From the NCBI GenBank assembly GCA_965603125.1, contig CBFDBU010000008.1, positions 62,001 through 126,000 of the forward strand: a stretch of DNA of 64,000 bases, given 5' to 3'. Under the pieces are notes generated by a model. That model ran no database searches, had not been told where the DNA came from, and saw only the letters and a list, made by a program, of their open reading frames with translations. This DNA is from JAJRTA01 sp965603125. Its GTDB lineage: Bacteria > Zixibacteria > MSB-5A5 > GN15 > FEB-12. The first letter of the stretch is position 1. Each line of letters begins with the position of its first letter. Position numbers and translations under genes: made by a program. This document shows positions 26,662 through 33,034 of the stretch, in pieces.

Positions 26662-27267
26662 ATGGCAGGGAAAAGCTTCTTCGCGCATCCGACGGCTCTC
26701 GTTCACAGTGAGTATATCGGGACGGGGACCCGCATCTGGGCCTTCTGCAATGTTCAGGAGAAGGCAGTCATCGGCGCCAACTGCAATATAGGCGATCACT
26801 GCTTTATCGAGAATAATGTTCGCATAGGGGATCGCGTGACGGTCAAGAACGGTGTGTCGCTGTGGGACGGCGTGGTCGTGGAGGATGATGTGTTCATCGG
26901 GCCGAATGCCGTATTCACCAATGATATCTATCCCCGGAGCAGGGTTCACCACGATGAGCCTGATAGAACGCTTGTCGGGAGAGGCGCTACCATCGGCGCC
27001 AACGCCACCGTTGTGGCGGGGCACACTGTCGGGCGGTATGCTTTTATCGGAGCCGGGGCCGTGTTGACCGGAGACGCGCCTGATTATACACTATGGCTGG
27101 GTAATCCTGCCCGCCTGGCAGGCTATGTCTGCATGTGTGCCGAGCGGCTCGTCTTTGGCGAGAGTGTGGATACAACCGGTACCTCGACCGTCTGCGCATG
27201 CGGGCGAAAGTACCGGCTTGTCGACGGCGCTGTTGTGCCGGACCCCGATTCAGTACAGGGGGATTGA
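26662..27267 (+). CDS. Left-handed beta-helix acyltransferase, WbpD-like, with Cys-rich tail
   Basis: This 201 aa protein begins one base after the oxidoreductase stop. Hexapeptide repeats run from residue 6 to 150: HPTALVHSEYIGTGTRIWAF, VIGANCNIGDHCFIENNVRI, NGVSLWDGVVVEDDVFIGPN. FTNDIYPRS is typical of WbpD/WlbB enzymes that acetylate the 3-amino group of UDP-GlcNAc3N-uronate. The tail carries YVCMCAERL and VCACGRKYRL, a pair of Cys-x-Cys motifs that look like a small metal-binding ribbon, as also seen in some other sugar acetyltransferases. It acts in glycan precursor synthesis (inference). Confidence 0.9.
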   Translation: MAGKSFFAHPTALVHSEYIGTGTRIWAFCNVQEKAVIGANCNIGDHCFIENNVRIGDRVTVKNGVSLWDGVVVEDDVFIGPNAVFTNDIYPRSRVHHDEPDRTLVGRGATIGANATVVAGHTVGRYAFIGAGAVLTGDAPDYTLWLGNPARLAGYVCMCAERLVFGESVDTTGTSTVCACGRKYRLVDGAVVPDPDSVQGD

Positions 27268-27981
27268 TTGACCGGTAAGCTTCTCGTCACCGTTCTGACT
27301 TATAACGAGGGGGAGAAACTCAAGGCTCTCGTCGACCGGTTTTCGGATGCACAGAATTACCAACTTCTGTTTGTCGATGACGGCTCCACCGATACCACAG
27401 CCACCTTCCTATATGACCAGGGGTACGAGGTCATCTGCCACGACCACAATCGAGGTGTGGGAGCAGGAATCAGAACGGCCGTCCACTGGGCTCGCTCGCG
27501 CGGTTTCGAAATCATTGTCATCATGGCTGGCAACGGCAAGATGCAACCGGAGGAAATCCCCCGCCTGGTTCGGCCAATCGTGGAAAACCAAGCGGACTAC
27601 GTGCAAGGTTCACGGTATCTCGAGGGCGCACGGTCGCCCAATCTGCCTCTTTTCAGGAAGATCATGATCCGGTTATTCACGACCATCGTGAATCTAGCCA
27701 CGGGCTTCAAGGGAACCGACCTCACCTGCGGTTTTCGGGCCTATCGGCTCGACCTTTTCGACCATAGCGACATAGATATAGACCAGGATTGGCTGGATCG
27801 CTATGAAATGGAGTATTACATACACTACAAGGCGCTCAAACACCGGTTTCGAGTGGTCGAGGCCGCCGTGTCGATGGTCTATCCATCTGAAGGCAAAGAC
27901 TACTCCAAGATAAAGCCGTTTGTGGGCTGGTGGTCGATGATCCGGCCGTGGGTGTTTCTGCTGCTTCGCTTGAGGAAGTAG
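27268..27981 (+). CDS. Family 2 glycosyltransferase, DPM1/DGT-like, without a clear DXD
   Basis: This 237 aa protein uses start TTG 27268 directly after the acetyltransferase stop. The GT2 fold is clear: VTVLTYNEGEKLKALVDRFS, LLFVDDGSTDTTATFL and NRGVGAGIRTAVHWARSRG. Where dolichol-phosphate-sugar synthases usually have MDADGQ, this protein has VIMAGNGKMQPEEIPRL, so the classical DXD metal motif is replaced. Later blocks (YVQGSRYLEGA, GTDLTCGFRAYRLDLF) fit the same family. A C-terminal hydrophobic stretch suggests weak membrane association. Third gene of a three-gene unit with the WbpB- and WbpD-like enzymes. Confidence 0.85.
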   Translation: MTGKLLVTVLTYNEGEKLKALVDRFSDAQNYQLLFVDDGSTDTTATFLYDQGYEVICHDHNRGVGAGIRTAVHWARSRGFEIIVIMAGNGKMQPEEIPRLVRPIVENQADYVQGSRYLEGARSPNLPLFRKIMIRLFTTIVNLATGFKGTDLTCGFRAYRLDLFDHSDIDIDQDWLDRYEMEYYIHYKALKHRFRVVEAAVSMVYPSEGKDYSKIKPFVGWWSMIRPWVFLLLRLRK

Positions 27982-28001
27982 AGCCACGACCCCTGGTCAC
28001 G

Positions 28002-28020
28002 CCCGCAGCCTGCCTGCGGG
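28002..28020. repeat. Short palindromic hairpin
   Basis: CCCGCAG (28002-28008) and CTGCGGG (28014-28020) with loop CCTGC, similar in size and layout to the REP-like hairpins at 25470-25627. It lies between the GT2 gene and the promoter at 28072, and has no T tract. Confidence 0.55.
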
Positions 28021-28071
28021 TGCCGAAATTTCACGCTCGCGCTTAAGCGAATCCCACCGAGAAATTCAAAC

Positions 28072-28100
28072 TTGACACTATAATCAGCGGTGGATATTGT
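28072..28100 (+). promoter_or_regulatory. Strong predicted promoter with almost no leader
   Basis: TTGACA (28072-28077), a 17-base spacer and TATTGT (28095-28100). A transcript would begin at about 28107, two or three bases before ATG 28110, and no ribosome binding site lies upstream of that ATG. This suggests a leaderless or near-leaderless mRNA. Confidence 0.6.
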
Positions 28101-28109
28101 AAATTTGTC

Positions 28110-28637
28110 ATGAAAAAAGCAATTGTCGCCATATGTCTTCTGATTATCGTTGCCGGCGTCACCTATGTGAAGGTAGTGCGGGGAACGGCTCAGAGGCAGA
28201 TTTCATGGGATGAGGGTAGGAAAGAAGCCACAGGGGAACTTCTTGCTTACCGGCAGGCGGTGGATTCACTTCAGTATCTTATTGAACAACAGGAGGTTGC
28301 CTTCCGCGATTCGCTCTCTCATCGGGATTCCACCTATCAAGCCGGCATTGACTCTCTGATGATAGTCCTGGACTCAATGTGGGCGCAGACCGACGGGGAG
28401 GTTGATTCCACCGAAGGGGAGTCGGGAACACCAACCGATGCTGAGATTGCTGATGATGCCGTCCACAGGGAAATAATCGCATACTATGAGAAACTCTACC
28501 AGGAACTTCCCAATGACCTTTCCGTCTACGAGCGTAAAGTAGCGTTGCACGAGATCAGGTTGGAGACGGCGCAAAATTTCTCGATATCGCTCAACGAACT
28601 TAAAGCGCTACGTTCTCGATATGAACTAACCTATTGA
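28110..28637 (+). CDS. Membrane-anchored coiled-coil protein of unknown function
   Basis: This 175 aa protein has one N-terminal hydrophobic segment (KKAIVAICLLIIVAGVTYVK), which may be a signal anchor. The rest is acidic and helical with heptad-like patterns (TGELLAYRQAVDSLQYLIEQ and beyond) and a Ser/Thr/Glu-rich linker near residues 95-115. No Cys follows the hydrophobic segment, so it is not a typical lipoprotein. It sits 16 bases upstream of a helix-turn-helix gene, probably in one transcript from the promoter at 28072. Function unknown. Confidence 0.7.
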   Translation: MKKAIVAICLLIIVAGVTYVKVVRGTAQRQISWDEGRKEATGELLAYRQAVDSLQYLIEQQEVAFRDSLSHRDSTYQAGIDSLMIVLDSMWAQTDGEVDSTEGESGTPTDAEIADDAVHREIIAYYEKLYQELPNDLSVYERKVALHEIRLETAQNFSISLNELKALRSRYELTY

Positions 28638-28653
28638 GACAGTAAGTATTGGA

Positions 28654-28971
28654 ATGGCTTCCAAGAAAGAACACGATTTCGCTGAAGTTCTCGTGGACAA
28701 GCTGTTCCTGGAGTCATTTGCAAACGAGCAGTCTCCGTACTACAGCAGTGGAATGGATGGTTCACAGGGGCCAGCGCTGGACAAGTTCCGAAGTCGACTC
28801 CGATGGCATGTGGACAACTCACTCTCGCGCCGTCAGAAACAGGTGATACGGCATTACCTCAGCGGAAGGAAAGAGCGCGAAATCGCCTCCATTCTGGGGA
28901 TAACTCAGCAGGTGGTCAATATCTATAAACACAGGGCTATCAGGAGATTACAGAAGATAATGGTCTCTTAG
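28654..28971 (+). CDS. Small helix-turn-helix protein, sigma region 4/LuxR-like
   Basis: This is a 105 aa protein. Residues 55-100 or so (LSRRQKQVIRHYLSGRKERE, IASILGITQQVVNIYKHRAI) fit the helix-turn-helix of sigma-70 region 4 and LuxR-type regulators, including the EIAxxLGIxxxxV core. No region 2 or receiver domain is present, so it is a stand-alone DNA-binding module. The first 50 residues are acidic and unassigned. It may regulate or be coupled to the membrane protein just upstream. A transcription role is inferred from the fold only. Confidence 0.75.
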   Translation: MASKKEHDFAEVLVDKLFLESFANEQSPYYSSGMDGSQGPALDKFRSRLRWHVDNSLSRRQKQVIRHYLSGRKEREIASILGITQQVVNIYKHRAIRRLQKIMVS

Positions 28972-29067
28972 GTGTATGTCAAAAACCTACTATATAGAGA
29001 GCCGTTTTGCAGATAGATAACGGTGTAAGCGGTATTGTCAAAGCGGTCGGCGTTCATGCCGTTTCTT

Positions 29068-29160
29068 AAAGGAGGTGATAGGCGTATAACTGAGCATCTC
29101 ATGTTTCCTCACCGCCATGATAGTAGCGAGTACTGGTAAGCAGTACGTGAGGGGGGAAGA
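29068..29160 (+). promoter_or_regulatory. Structured leader with an extended Shine-Dalgarno sequence
   Basis: AAAGGAGGTGAT (29068-29079) is a full complement of the usual 16S rRNA tail, yet no ATG, GTG or TTG lies 5-12 bases beyond it with an open frame of useful size. AUA at 29086 would open a 17-codon frame. Downstream, CCTCAC (29107-29112) pairs with GTGAGG (29147-29152) and GTACT (29130-29134) with AGTAC (29142-29146), giving a stepped hairpin. GGTGA of the Shine-Dalgarno stretch could instead pair with TCACC at 29109-29113. The small gene at 29179 follows. Confidence 0.4.
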
Positions 29161-29178
29161 CATGCGAGGAGATGCAAA

Positions 29179-29349
29179 ATGCCGAAGAGAAAAGGAAAAC
29201 AGAAGTTCGCCAAGTTGGGTGAGAAGGACTGCTGGCATTTGTATGGACTGCAGGTGCTGACGCCAACCAAATTTACGCGCGTCGTGGAAAAGATCCTTCG
29301 GGGCCACTACGCGTTGATTAGTTCCCGATTCGAGGAGCGTGCCCAGTAG
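29179..29349 (+). CDS. Small basic protein of unknown function
   Basis: This 56 aa ORF starts MPKRKGKQKFAKLGEKDCWH and ends FEERAQ, with GGAG seven bases upstream of ATG. The N-terminus is strongly basic (six Lys/Arg in the first nine residues), as in nucleic-acid-binding or ribosome-associated peptides, but I recognise no family. It is supported as a gene by its ribosome binding site, the structured leader before it and a clear terminator 73 bases after the stop. Confidence 0.5.
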   Translation: MPKRKGKQKFAKLGEKDCWHLYGLQVLTPTKFTRVVEKILRGHYALISSRFEERAQ

Positions 29350-29421
29350 ATCCATCCGGACTGATCTCGGTACGGATTGTTACCAGTTCCTTGAACCCTG
29401 TGGGCGAACCGAAAAATGACG

Positions 29422-29456
29422 CGGGAGCCACTATGCGGTGGGTCCCGTTTTCTTTT
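29422..29456 (+). terminator. Rho-independent terminator
   Basis: CGGGAGCCAC (29422-29431) and GTGGGTCCCG (29438-29447) form a 10 bp stem with one mismatch and a 6-base loop, followed by TTTTCTTTTT. It ends the transcript of the small basic protein. Confidence 0.8.
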
Positions 29457-29730
29457 TGAGTGTTGCACGTTCATCTGTGCCCGGTTGAGGGTTACTTGAT
29501 GCCCAAACCGCCCGATTCCCGCAAGAGCCGCTCGATTCCACTTGACAGCCGGTCTGCCTGACTTTTCATTCCGCCTCAACGGCCGCCGTACCAAGCCGGG
29601 GCCTGTTGCGAGGAAGCTCATACGAGTTGACGGCCCCGTGGGGGCAGCAACCGGTTTGGGCTTCACTCTAATAAGCAGTGGTGGTATTTTCGAGCAAACG
29701 GCAAGGTGCCTTGATGGTATAAGCGGTTAA
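29457..29730. other. Intergenic stretch with no convincing gene
   Basis: A 62-codon ORF at 29542-29730 on the plus strand and a 119-codon ORF on the minus strand overlap here. Neither has a motif or a ribosome binding site, so I see no gene. The promoter of the rhodanese/MauE pair should lie in this stretch but is not obvious. Confidence 0.4.
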
Positions 29731-30267
29731 GTGTTTAGACGGACATTCATGGTATTCAAGCAGGCTGTACTTCTCGTGGTTGTGACCTCAGTGCTTGCCT
29801 TCGGGGTCAACCTGATTTCACCAAATGCGATTCCGTACATCGGCAACTACCGGTCTTTGTATACCGGTTCCGGCCCGATTGTCCCCCCTGAGGCTCAACT
29901 GGGTGATCCGCCTTTTATTGCAGTCGATGTCGCCGAATTGGATTTCAGTTCCGGTGAGGCTGTCTTTGTGGACTCCCGCGAACCCCACGAGTATGACTGC
30001 GGCACGATACCGGGAGCGATATGCATTCCCTTCGACTTCCTGCCCGAAGGTGACCTTGCCCCCTATTTTGATTCGGCGCTGGGTTATGTCAGCCGGGACA
30101 GTCGGATCGTGACGTTCTGTTCCGGGGAGGAATGTGACCTGTCGCTGCATCTGGCCAGGAACATGCAGGATGTGGGCTATACCAACGTGGTGATCTTTTT
30201 TGGAGGCTCACGGGAATGGGAGAAGTATGAACTCCCTGTTCAACGGAGAATACAGTGCGACGAGTAA
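29731..30267 (+). CDS. Membrane-anchored rhodanese-like domain protein
   Basis: This is a 178 aa protein from GTG 29731; ATG 29749 is also possible. A hydrophobic segment (AVLLVVVTSVLAFGVNLIS) probably exports or anchors the protein. Residues 60-165 are a rhodanese domain: VFVDSREPHEYDCGTIPGAI, then the active-site loop TFCSGEECDLSLHLARNMQD with the catalytic Cys followed by a second Cys, and IFFGGSREWE. Such domains carry sulfane sulfur or act in thiol redox. The gene overlaps the MauE-like gene by 13 bases, so they form a coupled pair, probably in extracytoplasmic sulfur or disulfide chemistry (inference). Confidence 0.85.
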   Translation: MFRRTFMVFKQAVLLVVVTSVLAFGVNLISPNAIPYIGNYRSLYTGSGPIVPPEAQLGDPPFIAVDVAELDFSSGEAVFVDSREPHEYDCGTIPGAICIPFDFLPEGDLAPYFDSALGYVSRDSRIVTFCSGEECDLSLHLARNMQDVGYTNVVIFFGGSREWEKYELPVQRRIQCDE

Positions 30268-30701
30268 TCGATCACGATCTCATTACACTGGTTGTTCGTC
30301 TGGTGGTGGGCGTCACTTTCATCATTGCCTCCTATTACAAGATAGTCGAGCCGGCCTCTTTTGCCCGGTCAATCTGGTACTACCATATGGTGCCGGGGGT
30401 GCTTATCAACCTCATGTCCCTGTTCCTGCCGTGGCTGGAGTTGGTCTGCGGCATCTGCCTGGTTCTTGGCGTCTGCTACCGGGGAGCGGTTACGCTTGTC
30501 AACCTGATGGTCCTGGTGTTTCTTGTCGCCCTGTCTACAGCCATCGCCCGGGGGATCAACATAGACTGCGGTTGTTTCAAGGCGGCTCAGGTCTCAAGCG
30601 AATCGGCCTGGGAGGCGCTCTGGTTCGACCTGGGGCTGATTGTGCTTACTCTCCAACTGCTGTTCAGCCGTTCCCGTCGATGGATGCTGACGCGGACGTG
30701 A
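30255..30701 (+). CDS. MauE/DoxX-like integral membrane protein
   Basis: This 148 aa protein, from GTG 30255 inside the end of the rhodanese gene, has four membrane helices (ITLVVRLVVGVTFIIASYYK, LELVCGICLVLGVCYRGAV and two more). The Cys pair in NIDCGCFKAA lies at a helix end, where MauE and DoxX-related proteins carry redox cysteines linked to quinone or disulfide formation. The coupling to a rhodanese supports a thiol-relay role. Its stop codon abuts that of pilQ, which comes from the opposite direction. Confidence 0.82.
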   Translation: MRRVIDHDLITLVVRLVVGVTFIIASYYKIVEPASFARSIWYYHMVPGVLINLMSLFLPWLELVCGICLVLGVCYRGAVTLVNLMVLVFLVALSTAIARGINIDCGCFKAAQVSSESAWEALWFDLGLIVLTLQLLFSRSRRWMLTRT

Positions 30702-32015
30702 TCAGGGGACTATCCGCGGCGTAATAAGAATAAGCAGATCCGTATTAACCTTCTCCTTCGACCGGCTGGTAAAGAGCAGTTTGCCGAGCAATGGAATGCG
30801 CCCCAGCAGCGGTACTTTCTGTTCCTGAACAATCTCGGTTTCTTTGAGAAGTCCGCCCAGGGCGACGGTCTCGCCGTCCCTGACGGTGACTCGCGTTCTT
30901 ACGGATCTGCTGGCGGTAATCGGTTTCTGGTTGTCGGGTGGACCGGCGAAACCGATGATATCTTCCACCTCGGAATAAGCGTCAAGCGTTATGCGGTCGG
31001 CGTCGTCTATGCGCGGGGTGACTTTCAGGTAGATTCCGATCTCTTCGTCCTGGAAGGTGACGATATCCTGAATCGTGACGCCCTCGGTAAAGCGGCTGAG
31101 AGTGGCAATGGGGATAATTGTCTGGACTCGTATTTCCGCTTCATGGTTCTCCAGGGTTGTAATGTGGGGATCGGACACGAGCCTGCTGTTGCCGCGCTGA
31201 TCGAGCAGGTTCAGGACAGCCGTGACCTGGTTAACGGTCAGGGTACCCCAGGTCCAGCGGCCGGTTGACGGGTTATAGCTTGCGGCCGTGTTTTCCAGTG
31301 TCGCCTGGTATGACTCCGTTTCCGTGTCTGATTCCGTGCTCTCCGAGATGGTCTGCACGCCTGCGCCCAGGTCGGCCGCGATTGCCATCGGCCACGTGAG
31401 GCCGAGCTTCGACTTGCTGTCCAGCGTGGTCTCTATGATCTTGACTTCGATTGAGACCAGGCGCTCAGGTTTGTCGATCCGGCGTACAATCTCCAGCAGA
31501 TCGCCTATCACTTCCGGTAGATCGGTAATCATGATCCTGTTCGGTGTGTACGTTCTGGAGCTGCCGGTCGCCTCGGCGTCGTTGTCCAGAATCACCGTCT
31601 TGCCCTTGACGGTCAGTCGGGACTGCAGCGCTCTCTGAACGGTGGCCGGTTCTGCATGCCGGAGCGTGATCGTGCGCGACACGAGTTCGCCGACGGCATC
31701 GAGGTCAACCGGTTTAATTATGAGCACGTCGTTGCGGACGTAGTAGTTGTATCCGTTGGGCATCAGGATCGCCTCCAGGGCGGATGCTATATCGACGTTA
31801 TTCAGCCTCAGCGTCACTTCACCCTGAACGTCCCCGGGAATGACGATATTAAGCTCGTTCTGCTCGGCGATCATCCTCAGGACGGTCGGGAGGGGCACCG
31901 CCTCAAGCTGGAGCGTCAGCCTTTCGGTTGTGTCAAGCGGTCTTTCGGCAACAGCGGTAGCCGCTGCCAGCAGCAACACAAGAATCAGCGCTCTTGAGAT
32001 TGTCTTTCGTCTCAT
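30702..32015 (-). CDS. pilQ: Type IV pilus secretin PilQ
   Basis: This 437 aa protein has a signal peptide (ALILVLLLAAATAVA). An STN/N0-type domain follows (LQLEAVPLPTVLRMIAEQNE, NVDIASALEAILMPNGYNYY), then an N1-like domain, then the secretin domain with VSIEVKIIETTLDSKSKLGL, LVSDPHITTLENHEAEI and the terminal TDLLILITPRIV. It forms the outer-membrane pore for the pilus. At 437 aa it is short: PilQ proteins of many bacteria are 600-900 aa because of AMIN domains, which are absent here. Last gene of the minus-strand pilus operon, three bases after pilP. Confidence 0.93.
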   Translation of the reverse strand: MRRKTISRALILVLLLAAATAVAERPLDTTERLTLQLEAVPLPTVLRMIAEQNELNIVIPGDVQGEVTLRLNNVDIASALEAILMPNGYNYYVRNDVLIIKPVDLDAVGELVSRTITLRHAEPATVQRALQSRLTVKGKTVILDNDAEATGSSRTYTPNRIMITDLPEVIGDLLEIVRRIDKPERLVSIEVKIIETTLDSKSKLGLTWPMAIAADLGAGVQTISESTESDTETESYQATLENTAASYNPSTGRWTWGTLTVNQVTAVLNLLDQRGNSRLVSDPHITTLENHEAEIRVQTIIPIATLSRFTEGVTIQDIVTFQDEEIGIYLKVTPRIDDADRITLDAYSEVEDIIGFAGPPDNQKPITASRSVRTRVTVRDGETVALGGLLKETEIVQEQKVPLLGRIPLLGKLLFTSRSKEKVNTDLLILITPRIVP

Positions 32016-32018
32016 ATT

Positions 32019-32474
32019 CTAACCCTTGGATACAGTCAGCGTGAATTGCTTCCCCTTGTGTTCAAGCGTGGCCGTCTTGCGACCGATTGCGATCACTCGC
32101 GCATTGCCGACCGTGTCGCCCAATCGAACCATCTGCTTGTTGATGATTGCCATCGGACTGCGAGTGCTGTATGCGATGCCGTCCAATACCCAGACGAGGT
32201 TGTTCGGTCGGGGTGCAAGCGCAGATGCAGGCGTCACCCTGGCGCGGAACGGGTCAGCCCCCCACGGCGCGGACATCATGTCATCGGTGACAATCAGTTG
32301 GGCCGATGAGCGAGGAGAGGCTGCCGAGTGGATCGCCGCACTGACGTTTGTGGCCTGTTGCTGCTCGTAAGTTATCCGTGGCCGGTCGTCTCCTGTGAGG
32401 AGGTTGTATGCGCCGTAGATGATGGCCGCAATGAAGCAGGCGTACACTACTTTCTTGCGCGTGTTCTCGCTCAC
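32019..32474 (-). CDS. pilP: Predicted pilus assembly protein PilP-like
   Basis: GTG 32474 overlaps the pilO stop (GTGA) after a GGAGG ribosome binding site, giving 151 aa. A single N-terminal helix (KVVYACFIAAIIYGAYNLL) anchors the protein. The C-terminal part (WVLDGIAYSTRSPMAIINKQ, VRLGDTVGNARVIAIGRKTA, TLEHKGKQFTLTV) matches the small beta domain of PilP/GspC-type proteins, which contact the secretin. It lacks a lipobox. The assignment rests on this pattern and on its place between pilO and pilQ. Confidence 0.8.
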   Translation of the reverse strand: MSENTRKKVVYACFIAAIIYGAYNLLTGDDRPRITYEQQQATNVSAAIHSAASPRSSAQLIVTDDMMSAPWGADPFRARVTPASALAPRPNNLVWVLDGIAYSTRSPMAIINKQMVRLGDTVGNARVIAIGRKTATLEHKGKQFTLTVSKG

Positions 32475-33034
32475 GTTTCCTCCACAAAACTGCCGAGGAG
32501 CGCTCTGAATCCGATCCTGAACGTGGTCTCGTGATTGACGTCCGGTGAGGCGGCGATACGGCAACCGTTTATTCCCCGGAAGAACTCCGCTGTTTCCAGG
32601 AAACCGACGTATTTCCCGAAATCCACGTAATTGCCGGTGAGTTCGAGCTGGATATTCAGAAACCCGGGCTGCGTGGAATCGACGACCATGCTGTTGAGAA
32701 GCAGCAGTTCCTCCACGGGTGGCGAGACATCGGTGACGGTGAGATTCCGTCCGCCTGCTTCCTGCTGCAGTTGATCGAGCAGTTTGAGCACGCAGTTCTT
32801 GGCATAGAGGTGCGAGTGGAGGTCACTCCTGGCCTTGAGGAGTCGCTTTCGGGCCGCCACGAATCCGGGCAGTTCGCTGATCGTCCGCCTGAAATCGGTT
32901 AACTGCCGTTCGGCTTCGTCTATCCGGGTGACGGTTGCCGCGTGTGTGCGGGCCAGCGGAGCATAGAGAAGGAAATACCAGGCTCCCGCCAGGACAAGCA
33001 CGAGGGCAGCGTATATGCTGAGCCGTCGCGTCAT
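32471..33034 (-). CDS. pilO: Pilus assembly protein PilO
   Basis: This 187 aa protein has an N-terminal membrane helix (LSIYAALVLVLAGAWYFLLY), a coiled-coil stretch (residues 30-75) and a ferredoxin-like C-terminal domain with LNIQLELTGNYVDFGKYVGF and FRGINGCRIAASPDV, typical of PilO. It forms the inner-membrane alignment complex with the PilN part of the upstream fusion and with PilP. It overlaps both neighbours by four bases. Confidence 0.88.
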   Translation of the reverse strand: MTRRLSIYAALVLVLAGAWYFLLYAPLARTHAATVTRIDEAERQLTDFRRTISELPGFVAARKRLLKARSDLHSHLYAKNCVLKLLDQLQQEAGGRNLTVTDVSPPVEELLLLNSMVVDSTQPGFLNIQLELTGNYVDFGKYVGFLETAEFFRGINGCRIAASPDVNHETTFRIGFRALLGSFVEET

